Part shown: one piece after another, positions 36,159 through 45,812 of the stretch
How the letters are laid out: every line of letters begins with the position of its first letter
How positions within the stretch are numbered: position 1 is the first letter of the stretch
Assembly (NCBI GenBank): GCA_012964825.1
Contig: DTTI01000028.1
Location: forward strand, 1-64,000
Length of the DNA stretch: 64,000 bases
Reading direction: 5' to 3'
Origin: Candidatus Neomarinimicrobiota bacterium
GTDB taxonomy: Bacteria; Fidelibacterota; Marinisomatia; Marinisomatales; S15-B10
Notes under the pieces: generated by a model
Databases searched by the model: none
What the model saw: only the letters and a program-made list of their open reading frames with translations
What the model was told of the DNA's origin: nothing
Position numbers and translations under genes: made by a program

Positions 36159-36487
36159 TTTATGCCTTAGGTGAAATAGCATGATATTCTTAATACTATG
36201 CCTTCGAAATATACTGTTAAGGTGAGAATTTATCATTTTGTTGCTGTACCTACCCCCGTAACTTCCCAGGTTGAGACTAGGAAAGTGGTTCCCGAACTCT
36301 CATCAACATATTATAACTCTGTTGTATTGGAATCATTTGTAAATGATGTTTGAGAGGTAAAATCTGTAGTATATCTCACATTATTTAAAATCCGTGCAGG
36401 ACCAATACTCCCTGCCAGACAATGGGTAATAGCGATAAGTGGTATACTACCGCCGATGCGAATTATATTAGAATTTCTAGGATCAGC
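36159..36487. other. 329-bp AT-rich stretch without a gene
   Basis: No convincing reading frame. It contains a short inverted repeat GCAGG (36397-36401)/CCTGC (36412-36416) that might weakly terminate the ETF-quinone oxidoreductase transcript on the minus strand, and it must hold the promoter of the AT-rich lipoprotein. Composition continues that of the lipoprotein gene rather than that of the ETF genes. Confidence 0.5.
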
Positions 36488-38146
36488 CTAAAGGTTAATC
36501 CAGACTGGACCACCGCCGCCTTCGGGCGGAACCCAGTTTATAATCTGATAGGGATCCATAATATCACACGTTTTGCAATGGACACAGTTTGAGAAGTTGA
36601 TCTGTAACCGACGATTATTCTCTTCTGTTACGATCTCATAGACGTCGGCGGGACAGAACTTTTCACATGGATTCCCAAATTCCTCAACACATTTAGTGAT
36701 GCAAATATCCGTATCGTGGACATGTAAATGGGGGATTTGATCTTCATCGTGCGAGGTGGCGGAGTGATAGACATCTGTAACCTTATCGAACAAGTATTTT
36801 CCATCGAACTTCAGGTTGTTATAACGGTCATGATATTCCCCCTCAGCGGTTTTATTAAGATTTGTTAGATGAAGGTAATCTTCTTTGGATTGAAGGCGAT
36901 TGAAGAGCCCCCACGCTCGACCACCAGTGACCAGTCCAAACCCGGCGTTAAAAAGGCCCGCCAGAAGTCCTCTGTCAAAACCCTGGTGGAAGTTCCTTAC
37001 CTTCCAAAGCTCATCATGAATCCAGCTTTCCTGTACTTTCGTCTCAAAAGAGCTGAGCATTTCATCATCAAATCGGTTATTGTCTAAGGCGTCCCTAATT
37101 ACATCCGCCGCCAGCATACCAGATTTCATAGCGAGATGGATTCCTTTCAATCGCTGTCCGTTCAAAAAACCGGCGGAGTCACCAATAAGCATGGCACCAC
37201 CTACAGTAAGCTTTGGGATAGAGAAGTAGCCTCCCTCAGGCAGTGTCTTGGCTCCATAGGCAATCATTTCTCCTCCGTCTAGGAGTGACCTGACCCATGG
37301 GTGAGTCTTCAGAGATTGAAGCTCGTGGTGGGGGTCAACGTTGGAATCGCTGTAGTCGAGCCCTACAACGATTCCCACATTCCAAATATCATTTTTCATG
37401 CCATAGATGAAACCGCCACCAAAAATGTCGTGTCCCAAGGGGAATCCCATGGTATGAGCTACATAACCTGCCGGGACGGTATCCGGGGGCATTTGCCACA
37501 ACTCTTTTACTCCCAACGCCCAGACCTGGGGATTCTTACCCGATCTTAGGTGGCATTTGGTTATGAGTTCCTTCGTGAGATTCCCGTGTGTCCCTTCCCC
37601 TAGAACAGTGACTTTTGCGCGGATATCTCCGCCCGCCTCGTAATTCGGTTTTGGTTGACCATTCTTGTCTATCCCGCGATCTCCCAATCGGACCCCTACG
37701 ACTCTATCATCCTCATATAAGAGCTCGGATCCCGAAAAACCACAGAATATATCTATGCCTTGCTCCTCGCAGATATTACCCAGCCAGCGTGTGAGTTTGC
37801 CCAGGGAGGCGACATAACATCCATGGTGGGACATTGACTTTGGAATGAAAGGGAAAGGGAATTTTCTGGATAAGCTCAGGTAATACATGTGTTCTTCTTT
37901 AACCTCAGATTCAAACGGTACACCCTTATCCATATAATCAGGAATCAGTTCTTGAAGAGCTCTCGGATCTACAATGGCACCGGATAGAGAATGAGCACCG
38001 ACTTCTGCTCCCTTTTCAATAATGGCTATTGAAGGTTCCTCCCCATTTTCTTTTAGGAGGCGATTAAGATGGATGGCCCCGCTGAGGCTGGCTGGCCCGG
38101 CCCCGACGAATAGTACATCAATTTCCAGAATCTCTCGCTCAGGCAT
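36488..38146 (-). CDS. Electron-transfer flavoprotein:ubiquinone oxidoreductase
   Basis: Moves electrons from reduced ETF to quinone at the inner membrane. The 552-residue protein has an N-terminal FAD site (IDVLFVGAGPASLSGAIHL), the family block GAEVGAHSLSGAIVDPRAL, LIGDSAGFLNGQRLKGIHLAMKSG, and a C-terminal 4Fe-4S cluster with cysteines in CITKCVEEFGNPCEKFCPADVYE and FSNCVHCKTCDI. Length is that of the complete enzyme. ATG 38146 is preferred to a TTG two codons earlier. It is 125 bp downstream of etfA in the same direction; together with etfAB it completes the route from acyl-CoA dehydrogenases to the respiratory chain. Confidence 0.95.
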   Translation of the reverse strand: MPEREILEIDVLFVGAGPASLSGAIHLNRLLKENGEEPSIAIIEKGAEVGAHSLSGAIVDPRALQELIPDYMDKGVPFESEVKEEHMYYLSLSRKFPFPFIPKSMSHHGCYVASLGKLTRWLGNICEEQGIDIFCGFSGSELLYEDDRVVGVRLGDRGIDKNGQPKPNYEAGGDIRAKVTVLGEGTHGNLTKELITKCHLRSGKNPQVWALGVKELWQMPPDTVPAGYVAHTMGFPLGHDIFGGGFIYGMKNDIWNVGIVVGLDYSDSNVDPHHELQSLKTHPWVRSLLDGGEMIAYGAKTLPEGGYFSIPKLTVGGAMLIGDSAGFLNGQRLKGIHLAMKSGMLAADVIRDALDNNRFDDEMLSSFETKVQESWIHDELWKVRNFHQGFDRGLLAGLFNAGFGLVTGGRAWGLFNRLQSKEDYLHLTNLNKTAEGEYHDRYNNLKFDGKYLFDKVTDVYHSATSHDEDQIPHLHVHDTDICITKCVEEFGNPCEKFCPADVYEIVTEENNRRLQINFSNCVHCKTCDIMDPYQIINWVPPEGGGGPVWINL

Positions 38147-38271
38147 TTTCAATCTCTTACATCAGACGCTTGGTACTAGTCCAAACTCTTTCCATTCCTT
38201 TCTCTTTGGCTGGGAGTGGCCAAACGCCTGACCGTATGACACTGAGTCACTCACTGTTTTTGAGAAATAGT

Positions 38272-39252
38272 TCATGTCTTGACTCCTAAAAGTGCTTCCG
38301 TCAGTTTTGGAACAATCTCAAGGATATCTCCGATGATGCCGTAGTCGGCCAGTTCAAAAAGGGGTGCTTCCGGGTCCTTGTTGATGAGTATAATATTTTT
38401 GGATCCTTTCATGCCTACCACATGCTGAATGGCTCCAGAAATGCCAAGAGCAAGATAAAGCTTCGGCGCCACGGTCTGTCCTGAGCTGCCGATCTGGTGG
38501 TACGGTTCAAGCCATCCTGCATCCACAACTGGGCGAGACGAAGCTACTTCGGCTCCCATGGCCTGAGCCAGATCCTTCACCATTGGTAGATTTTCTTCTT
38601 TGCCAATACCCCGACCTACAGATACGATCACTTCAGCACTGGAGAGATCCACAGCCCCGGCCGCCTCCTGGAAGGGGTCTCCCGATGTGCTGTGTATGGC
38701 ACTTTCCTCCAGAGAGACGGACACCGCCCTTGCGGCAGCGCCGGATCCTTCTGTCACATCTTCTTCCTGAAAAGAGGCAGATTGAAAGGAGATGATACAC
38801 GGCCCATCACTGTTGAGCATGGTATCCGCCACAAGTTTTCCGGCAAAAACCTGTTTTGACAGTACCAAAGATCCTTCATTTACACTATAGTCAATGTTAT
38901 CGGCAAGAAAGGGGATCCTCAGCTTTGCGCTAACACGAGGGAGAAAATCTCGCACCATGTAGGTGTGCCCCATGAGCACGTACTTAGGAGATTCTGCTTC
39001 AATGACTTGGGACAATGCGGAAGAAAATCCGTCAGCACTGTAGCCACCGAGCAGGGTATTTTCAACTGTCAGAATTTCTTGAACATCTTTTGATTGAAAA
39101 GAATTGGCTAAGCCGGAAACATCCTCACCCATAAGTACCACGGACACAGGAAGGCCTAAATCGCGTCCCACCGCCTGAGCTCCGGCCAGAGCCTCCCAGC
39201 TCATACGGTGAACAGTACCGTTATTCTCTTCAACACCAACAAGTATGCTCAT
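38272..39252 (-). CDS. etfA: Electron transfer flavoprotein alpha subunit
   Basis: The FAD-binding alpha subunit, 326 residues. The C-terminal FAD domain shows VIVSVGRGIGKEENLPMVKDLAQAMGAEVASSRPVVDAGWL, then IGSSGQTVAPKLYLALGISGAIQH and NKDPEAPLFELADYGIIGD, all hallmark segments. It forms a heterodimer with EtfB, encoded 3 bp upstream, and accepts electrons from acyl-CoA dehydrogenases such as the one at 20049. The sequence ends close to the usual length. Confidence 0.96.
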   Translation of the reverse strand: MSILVGVEENNGTVHRMSWEALAGAQAVGRDLGLPVSVVLMGEDVSGLANSFQSKDVQEILTVENTLLGGYSADGFSSALSQVIEAESPKYVLMGHTYMVRDFLPRVSAKLRIPFLADNIDYSVNEGSLVLSKQVFAGKLVADTMLNSDGPCIISFQSASFQEEDVTEGSGAAARAVSVSLEESAIHSTSGDPFQEAAGAVDLSSAEVIVSVGRGIGKEENLPMVKDLAQAMGAEVASSRPVVDAGWLEPYHQIGSSGQTVAPKLYLALGISGAIQHVVGMKGSKNIILINKDPEAPLFELADYGIIGDILEIVPKLTEALLGVKT

Positions 39253-39255
39253 AAC

Positions 39256-40020
39256 CTAAATTATTCTTAAATCTTTCTTGAGTACATCCACAAGACGCTC
39301 TACCTGTTGATCAACTGTTCCTTCAATTATTTCCGTTCGCTTTACTTTTTGAGGGATATATACCTTTGAGATAGACTGTTTTGCTTCATCACTGGAATCA
39401 GCTGTCACCTGTTTAAGTTCTTTTTTCTTAGCGCCCATGATCCCCTTTAGAGATGGATAACGCGGCGTATTGATGCCTGACTGAATACTGATGGATGCAG
39501 GAAGATCAAGGTTCACCCACTGGAACCAGCCAGACTCCAGCTCCCGCTTGACTTTGATTTTACCATCGGCAAGTTCAGTTGCGATAACCAGAGTAGCTGT
39601 GCTCATCCCCAACATCTCTCCCAGAAGAACACCCACCTGGCCGAAACCGAAGTCATCGGACTGCAATCCGGTCAGAATCAAATCAAACTTTTCTCCTTCC
39701 AGAGCACTGGCAAAAGTCCTGGCAATTTGCAAAGGATCGGATGCATAAGGGTAAGACTCTTCAATGTGTATTCCTCTGTCTGCCCCTTTTGATAATGCCT
39801 CCCTTATGGTTCTTTGGGTGCGATCCGGGCCCAGGCTTACCGCTACCACTTCACCTTCGCCCAGGTTTTCTTTGAGTTGAAGCGCTTCCTCAACGGCGTA
39901 GCTATCGCTCTCGTTGGTGATGAAATTGATATGCTCTTCCTTTACCCAAAGCTGGTCATCGCTGATTCTAAGGGGGGAATCGCCACCGGGGACTTGTTTA
40001 ACGAGGACGGCAATTTTCAT
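39256..40020 (-). CDS. etfB: Electron transfer flavoprotein beta subunit
   Basis: The AMP-binding beta subunit, 254 residues. It starts MKIAVLVKQVPGG, contains ESDSYAVEEALQLKE and the DLILTGLQSDDFGFGQVGVLLGEMLGM block, and the anchor segment LPASISIQSGINTPRYPSLKGIMGAKKKELK. This last segment is the beta-subunit signature. It is the first gene of the ETF operon; a divergent promoter region of 153 bp separates it from the CBM9/DUF5916 gene. Confidence 0.96.
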   Translation of the reverse strand: MKIAVLVKQVPGGDSPLRISDDQLWVKEEHINFITNESDSYAVEEALQLKENLGEGEVVAVSLGPDRTQRTIREALSKGADRGIHIEESYPYASDPLQIARTFASALEGEKFDLILTGLQSDDFGFGQVGVLLGEMLGMSTATLVIATELADGKIKVKRELESGWFQWVNLDLPASISIQSGINTPRYPSLKGIMGAKKKELKQVTADSSDEAKQSISKVYIPQKVKRTEIIEGTVDQQVERLVDVLKKDLRII

Positions 40021-40173
40021 GTCTGATTAGTTTCCGTTTCGAGTTGGTAACGGACGATTACTCCAATTTACAAAATTTCAGGGCTGTCACGACGATAAGA
40101 ATCGCTTTTCATCACAGTTTTCACACTCCGGTGTATAGCGGTAAGTTTGTAGCCTTTTGAAAGCGTGTTTATA

Positions 40174-42627
40174 ATGAATAATCGAATTCCATTTGCGGCA
40201 GTCACAACTGCTTGTATAGCCTTCATCTCAATTGTCTCAGCTCAGGGACAAGTGGATCCGGAAAGCTTACTCTCCAAAACGACCCGAGCTATTCGAGTCG
40301 ATTCACCTCCCACAATTGATGGCTGGCTTGATGATTCTGTATGGGAGAAAGCTATTCCCGTGACCGACCTCATCCAGACTGAGCCAGACAATCTGGCAAA
40401 GCCTACAGAATTCACGGAAGTGCGCATCGTCTACGATGACGATGCACTCTATTTTGCTTTTCGGTGTCACGATTCAGAACCGGACAGAATCATGAGGCGT
40501 CTGGCCCGCCGTGATGAATGGCTGGAAGCAGGGAATGACAATTCAGATTGGATAAACATTGCCCTGGATCCTCAGAATGATAACAGGACCGGTTACGTTT
40601 TTATTGTGAATGCCGCAGGGGTGAAGATGGATCTCTTCATTCCTGATGATGAGAATTATGACTCCTCTTGGAATGCGGTTTGGGATGCTAAAGTGTCAGT
40701 TGATGATGGAGGCTGGTCAGCCGAAGTTGCTCTACCGTTCTCTGTTTTCCAGTTCAACTCCCAAGGAGAGCAGATATGGGGATTGGAGCTGAACCGTACC
40801 ATTTATCGCAAACAGGAGTGGCATGAGTGGCCGGGAAAACCGCGTGGTGTCAAGGGGCTTGTTTCACGGTACGGTACTCTGACCGGTCTGGAAAACATTC
40901 CTCCCCCGAGACAGCTAGAAATTCTTCCCTACGTTTTGGGTGGTAAGCAGTTAGGAAGTGTCACTGACAACACAGGCAGTCTGGGTGTAGATATGGAATA
41001 CGGCCTCGCCACAAACAGTGCCGTATCCATCGCCATAAACCCTGATTTCGGTCAGGTTGAGGCAGATCCTTCAATTCTGAACCTGACGGCCTTCGAAACA
41101 TTCTATCCCGAAAAGCGACCTTTTTTTGTTGAAGGGGGTTCTTTCTTCACACCGCAGTTTGGAGAGGAAATTGAATCTTGGCTGGAAGGTTCTTTCACGC
41201 TGGCACCCATCAGACTTTTCCATTCTCGCAGGATTGGCAAGGCGCCGTCCTATCTCAGTCCGTCCAATGGTTTGATTGTGAGTCAACCCGATGCTACCAC
41301 CATCTTAGGTGCGGTAAAAGTCTTGGGGAAGACGCCATCGGGTATTTCCTATGGTTTTATTGAAAGTTTGACCGATGAGGAAAACGGTACTTTAGAAATA
41401 GATAACGGAGGAAATGTATCCCGGGAGAATTTTCTTATTGAGCCGCGAACCAACTATTTCATCGGTCGCGTTGAAGCACCTGTAATCAACAGTTCATCCA
41501 TTATCGGTGCAACAATGACGGATGTCCGACGTGCATCAGCCAGAGGGATTTCTGTGGCTTCATTCGACTGGCGCCTCAGGTTCGGAAACAACCGGTTCGA
41601 TTTCAGCGGCCAGGCGGCAATGTCTCAATCTGAAGACAAAAGAGATTTTGCCTCCCGTCTTTACCTGGCTTATGACAACTTTAAGTGGTGGAGTGCCGAT
41701 CTCATTACAACCTACTACGGTGATTCATTTATGAACAACGACCTCGGTTTTCTTGAGCGAAATGGGGTATGGGCAGTAAGAGCGGGTGGTGGAGTCCGTA
41801 AACAGGATCCCTGGGGACCTTTCCGAAGTAACAATTTTTCAATGAGATTTTTTCAATACGCCAGGACGGACGGTATAGTTTTGTCTCGTCGAATAGAGTG
41901 GAATCTTATGAATATGTTCAAGAGTTTCTGGATGTTTGGCATGGGCGGTATGTTTCTTTTCCCAGCCACTGATGATGGTGACCTGTTTAAGGATCCCAAT
42001 GCGTGGTTGGTGGGCATTTCCCCGCGCACAAGGCTATTTGTTTTCATGAGCAGCGATCCGAGGAATCGTATTGTTTTGAACCCTTCAGTAGGAGTCGGCA
42101 AAGCCGAAAACGGAAGTTTTGGTATTGTCCCTACACTCAATGTGACCCTGAACCCAACCAACTTCCTGAGAATCTCCCTTGAGACACGGTACTGGAAAGA
42201 GATCAGCTATGAACAATACGTCACCGTTCTGGAAGATGATAACGGATACCACAGGATATACAGTCCTTTTGATCAAGAGATGGTTGATACAAAAGTGAGA
42301 ATAAACTGGACATTTTCTCCCGATCTTTCCTTCCAAGTGTTTGTTCAGCCTTTTGTGGTATCAGGAGACTATTACGGTTTCAAGGAATTAACGGAAGAAT
42401 CAACACTGAACTTTTCCCCCTATCCACAATATACTTTTAATCCTGATTTCCAACTGCGTAATACGGTGGGAACCTTTGTCATACGATGGGAGTATTCCCT
42501 GGGAAGTACCCTCTACCTGGTATACAACTTGAATGATTCAAATGCCTACTCAGGGGAAGCGGATGCATGGTTCTCAAGCGGGTCAAACTCCCTGTTCCTA
42601 AAGCTGAATTACTGGTTTCAGCCTTAG
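40174..42627 (+). CDS. CBM9-like plus DUF5916 outer-membrane protein, copy 1
   Basis: An 817-residue secreted protein. The signal peptide MNNRIPFAAVTTACIAFISIVSAQ is followed by a family 9 carbohydrate-binding-like domain (about 45-235: PPTIDGWLDDSVWEKAIPVTDLIQTEPDN, VRIVYDDDALYFAFRCHD, WSAEVALPFSVFQF). The rest is the DUF5916 domain with FYPEKRPFFVEGGSFF...LFHSRRIG and many alternating beta strands, probably a barrel, ending in an aromatic-rich strand KLNYWFQP. ATG 40174 is preferred to a GTG at 40165. Families of this type are outer-membrane proteins of unknown substrate. Confidence 0.8.
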   Translation: MNNRIPFAAVTTACIAFISIVSAQGQVDPESLLSKTTRAIRVDSPPTIDGWLDDSVWEKAIPVTDLIQTEPDNLAKPTEFTEVRIVYDDDALYFAFRCHDSEPDRIMRRLARRDEWLEAGNDNSDWINIALDPQNDNRTGYVFIVNAAGVKMDLFIPDDENYDSSWNAVWDAKVSVDDGGWSAEVALPFSVFQFNSQGEQIWGLELNRTIYRKQEWHEWPGKPRGVKGLVSRYGTLTGLENIPPPRQLEILPYVLGGKQLGSVTDNTGSLGVDMEYGLATNSAVSIAINPDFGQVEADPSILNLTAFETFYPEKRPFFVEGGSFFTPQFGEEIESWLEGSFTLAPIRLFHSRRIGKAPSYLSPSNGLIVSQPDATTILGAVKVLGKTPSGISYGFIESLTDEENGTLEIDNGGNVSRENFLIEPRTNYFIGRVEAPVINSSSIIGATMTDVRRASARGISVASFDWRLRFGNNRFDFSGQAAMSQSEDKRDFASRLYLAYDNFKWWSADLITTYYGDSFMNNDLGFLERNGVWAVRAGGGVRKQDPWGPFRSNNFSMRFFQYARTDGIVLSRRIEWNLMNMFKSFWMFGMGGMFLFPATDDGDLFKDPNAWLVGISPRTRLFVFMSSDPRNRIVLNPSVGVGKAENGSFGIVPTLNVTLNPTNFLRISLETRYWKEISYEQYVTVLEDDNGYHRIYSPFDQEMVDTKVRINWTFSPDLSFQVFVQPFVVSGDYYGFKELTEESTLNFSPYPQYTFNPDFQLRNTVGTFVIRWEYSLGSTLYLVYNLNDSNAYSGEADAWFSSGSNSLFLKLNYWFQP

Positions 42628-42674
42628 GGGTATCTATAAAACAACTGGTTACACTTAATACTAAATTCAATGCT

Positions 42675-45107
42675 ATGGTGAGACGGGTTTTCTGTATATC
42701 CATAACCTTATTTTCTGTTCTGTCGGCGATAAGGAGTAACTCGGACACCGATTTTGATCCCGGAACTCTTGTTCTTAAGGAGGTTTTTGCAAGAAGAACA
42801 GATACTCCTCCCAAAATCGATGGAGACCTCAGTGATTCTGTTTGGGATAAAGCGCCTGTCATTTTGGATTTTTTTCAGACAGAGCCTGAAGATCTGGCTC
42901 AACCTACAGAAAAAACTGAAGTAAAACTGCTTTATGATAATGACAATATTTATGTTGCTTTTATGAACTACGACTCTGATCCCAAAGCCATCGTATCGAG
43001 ATTCTCCAGGCGTGACAGCTGGGCCCATAGCGAAGGTATGCGGGGTGGGTCGGCATCAGGGATTAACAATTCCGACTGGATCGGTGTTGCTGTCGATTCT
43101 AGGAATGACAATCTTACAGGATACAGTTTTATTGTCAACGCCGCAGGATCAAAGCTAGATACCTATGTTTATGATGACAGCCGCTATGACATGTCTTGGG
43201 ACGGAGTCTGGGATGCCAAAGTCAATAGAAACGAGCAAGGGTGGAGTGTAGAATTTCGCCTTCCATTCTCACTATTTAATTTCCCCAACAGTAAGGAACA
43301 GACTTGGGGATTTATGATGAGGCGCTTCATTTTTAGAAAGCAAGAACGGATGGAATGGCCCGGTAAAAAGCGGGGGATGAAAGGGAATGTTTCCCGTTTC
43401 GGGGTGTTGAAGGGACTCAGTGAAATACCGCCACCTAAACAGATAGAACTGACTCCTTACACTTTGGGAGGTTACCACGCCAACGGCGGCGACCAATTTA
43501 CAGGCGGAGCCGGTATAGATATGGAGTACGGTGTTGGGTCAAATACCACAGCATTTATGACCATTAATCCTGATTTTGGACAGGTGGAGGCAGATCCGTC
43601 AGTGCTTAATCTGTCAGCTTTTGAAACATTTTATGATGAAAAACGTCCCTTTTTCGTTGAAGGAATGTCCATTTTTCAAAATCCCCATCAGGGTTTTGAA
43701 GGGGATCTTTTCCATACTCGTCGTATAGGGGCGAGGCCCAGCTACTTTTCACCTGAATCAGGTGCCATTGTAGACCGTCCTGATGCCACCAATATTGTCA
43801 GCGCAGCCAAGATGCTGGGTAGAAGCAGTTCTGGGTTGGAATTTGCTGTGGTCAATGCCATGACGAACCATGAATATGCTACTGTAGAATCTGATTCGGG
43901 TGGCTTGAGTGAGTTTCTTATTGAACCTTATACAAATCACTTTGCTGGAAGAATAAAAAAGAGTGTTATTAACGATCTTTCCACTATAGGTGTGATGGTG
44001 ACTGATCAGCGAAGGCAATTGGGGCATTCAGCCACAGTCGGCAGTGCAGACTGGCGGATGAAATTCGCCGACAACAGGCTCACTTTTTCCGGTCAGCTTG
44101 TTTCTTCATCTACAAAGGATAAAAGTGGTAATGCGGGGAGGGTACACTTTGCTTATGATGATCCTGTGTGGTGGAATGCAAGTGCCACTTTCCAGGCCTA
44201 CGATGATGATTTTGATATTAATGATATGGGATATCTGAAGCGTGCGGGGATTCAAACCTGGGATATGAATTTCAGGATCCGCCAACAGGATCCCTGGGGT
44301 CCAATTTTAAAAAGTAACCTCGGCGTTAGTTATGATCTCAATCATCGGAATGACGGTGTAATGATCAAGCAACAAATGAACTTTAGTGGATCGGTTACCA
44401 CCACCAACTACTGGAGTTTCGGCATTCATCACGGACAGATTCTACCCTCTTATTCCGATGATGATCTGTTCCGTGATTCTAGAGCTTGGATCAAAGAAAA
44501 TCCTATCGGATACCGGGGAGGAGCCTGGCTTTCCACAGACGCAAGGAAATGGATTTCATTCAGACCGGGATTGGGTTACGGTTGGAAAGATAACGGTTAT
44601 GGTGGTTACCGTGTCAACCTTTCAACCACAATAAGAGCTTCTCAGCGTTTGAGTACAAGCATCAATATTGCTCAGCACCTTCGACTCACCCCTCAGCAAT
44701 GGGTCGGCATAGTATCTGATGAACTGGGAGATCACCGGGTCTATGGGCAGGCCAGACAGATAACGGATGAAATTACAGTTCGCCTGAGTTATGCATTTTC
44801 ACCGGATCTCTCTTTTCAAACATACCTGCAGCCATTCAGGGCAAAAGTTGATTATTCCGATTTTGTTGAACTTGCCGCCCCCATGACCCGCCATTACGTA
44901 CCCTTCAATTATACTGACAACAATAACATTATCATGGATAACACCATTGGTACTTTTGTCATGAGGTGGGAATATCTGCCTGGCAGTATTCTTTATGTGG
45001 TTTATAATCTCAACGACCGGAATTACTTTTCTGCCAGCTCGGACAGCTGGTCACCTTCCAAGTCCAATACACTCTTTATTAAGTTAAACTACTGGTTCCA
45101 GGCATAG
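42675..45107 (+). CDS. CBM9-like plus DUF5916 outer-membrane protein, copy 2
   Basis: An 810-residue paralogue of the preceding gene, in the same direction after 47 bp. It shares PPKIDGDLSDSVWDKAPVILDFFQTEPEDLAQPTE, VKLLYDNDNIYVAFMNYDSDPKAI, FYDEKRPFFVEGMSIF...LFHTRRIGARPSYFSP and the C-terminal strand TLFIKLNYWFQA. The signal peptide is MVRRVFCISITLFSVLSAIRS; an upstream start at 42567 inside copy 1 is rejected because it would destroy the signal peptide. Tandem duplication is evident from aligned motifs along the whole length. Confidence 0.8.
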   Translation: MVRRVFCISITLFSVLSAIRSNSDTDFDPGTLVLKEVFARRTDTPPKIDGDLSDSVWDKAPVILDFFQTEPEDLAQPTEKTEVKLLYDNDNIYVAFMNYDSDPKAIVSRFSRRDSWAHSEGMRGGSASGINNSDWIGVAVDSRNDNLTGYSFIVNAAGSKLDTYVYDDSRYDMSWDGVWDAKVNRNEQGWSVEFRLPFSLFNFPNSKEQTWGFMMRRFIFRKQERMEWPGKKRGMKGNVSRFGVLKGLSEIPPPKQIELTPYTLGGYHANGGDQFTGGAGIDMEYGVGSNTTAFMTINPDFGQVEADPSVLNLSAFETFYDEKRPFFVEGMSIFQNPHQGFEGDLFHTRRIGARPSYFSPESGAIVDRPDATNIVSAAKMLGRSSSGLEFAVVNAMTNHEYATVESDSGGLSEFLIEPYTNHFAGRIKKSVINDLSTIGVMVTDQRRQLGHSATVGSADWRMKFADNRLTFSGQLVSSSTKDKSGNAGRVHFAYDDPVWWNASATFQAYDDDFDINDMGYLKRAGIQTWDMNFRIRQQDPWGPILKSNLGVSYDLNHRNDGVMIKQQMNFSGSVTTTNYWSFGIHHGQILPSYSDDDLFRDSRAWIKENPIGYRGGAWLSTDARKWISFRPGLGYGWKDNGYGGYRVNLSTTIRASQRLSTSINIAQHLRLTPQQWVGIVSDELGDHRVYGQARQITDEITVRLSYAFSPDLSFQTYLQPFRAKVDYSDFVELAAPMTRHYVPFNYTDNNNIIMDNTIGTFVMRWEYLPGSILYVVYNLNDRNYFSASSDSWSPSKSNTLFIKLNYWFQA

Positions 45108-45132
45108 AGCCGGCAGTTCGCCTTTCTTTTTT

Positions 45133-45558
45133 CTATTTCAGGTGGATTAGATCGATGCCCAGTTCGGCAGCGTGCGCTTTAATTCTATCGTCCCGATAGA
45201 ATTCCGCATAATAGATAGCTGTAATGCCGGCATTGGCGATCATCTTGAAGCAGTCGTAACAGGGTGATGCAGTAACATAGATCTCACCATTTTCAATCCG
45301 GACGCCGTTCCGGGCTGACTGAACAATAGCGTTGGCTTCAGCGTGAATCGTTCGGACACAGTGGTCATTCTCCATCTCATGGTCAGCATCATCGCAGTGG
45401 GCTAACCCCCGGATGCTGCCGTTGTATCCGGTTGCAAGGATTGCTTTGTCCCGTACGATAACAGCACCAATATGTTTGCGGTTACAAGTAGAACGCGTTG
45501 CCACCTCCCTGGCAATGTTCATGAAGTACTGTTCCCAGCTGACACGTTCGTTGCTCAT
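45133..45558 (-). CDS. dCMP deaminase-family protein
   Basis: A 141-residue zinc deaminase of the ComEB/dCMP deaminase type. The active site is HAE (His72, Glu74) with PCYDC (Cys100, Cys103), and there is the extra zinc-region pattern H/C-x-D (LAHCDDADHEMENDHC) typical of dCMP deaminases. It would convert dCMP to dUMP, the substrate of ThyX, whose gene is also in this window. It overlaps the DUF2480 gene by 4 bp and is the last gene of the SUF-region cluster. A competence-related annotation (ComEB) is possible but not needed. Confidence 0.9.
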   Translation of the reverse strand: MSNERVSWEQYFMNIAREVATRSTCNRKHIGAVIVRDKAILATGYNGSIRGLAHCDDADHEMENDHCVRTIHAEANAIVQSARNGVRIENGEIYVTASPCYDCFKMIANAGITAIYYAEFYRDDRIKAHAAELGIDLIHLK

Positions 45559-45812
45559 AAAGGGGTAGAGCCCTTTACAAAAATTTTTACAGCAGAGCGC
45601 AACTCCCCAAAATAGATTCGATCCACATATTCAGCTAGATGTGCGGTGATGATCAGGAAAGCCCAAGTTGGGACAGGGACATTGGCACAACCCCGGAGGA
45701 GTACCCGTTTACCTTGATATTGAGTCCAGTCGATTTGGGCAATCTTCTCCCTGAAAACTTTCTCCTTGATGACTCCTTCATGTAGGAAATCATCCAGGTG
45801 AATTGTTTCCAC
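45555..45812 (-). CDS. Short DUF2480-family protein
   Basis: An 85-residue protein resembling DUF2480: FREKIAQIDWTQYQGKRVLLRGCANVPVPTWAFLIITAHLAEYVDRIYFGE, with the F-R-E-x-x-x-x-D-W-x-x-Y-x-G-K and V-P-T-W-A blocks of that family. Usual DUF2480 proteins are about twice as long and contain two such halves; here only one is present. The start is GTG overlapping the sufA stop (TAGTG). The family has unknown function and often sits near Fe-S assembly genes in FCB bacteria, as here. Confidence 0.65.
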   Translation of the reverse strand: METIHLDDFLHEGVIKEKVFREKIAQIDWTQYQGKRVLLRGCANVPVPTWAFLIITAHLAEYVDRIYFGELRSAVKIFVKGSTPL

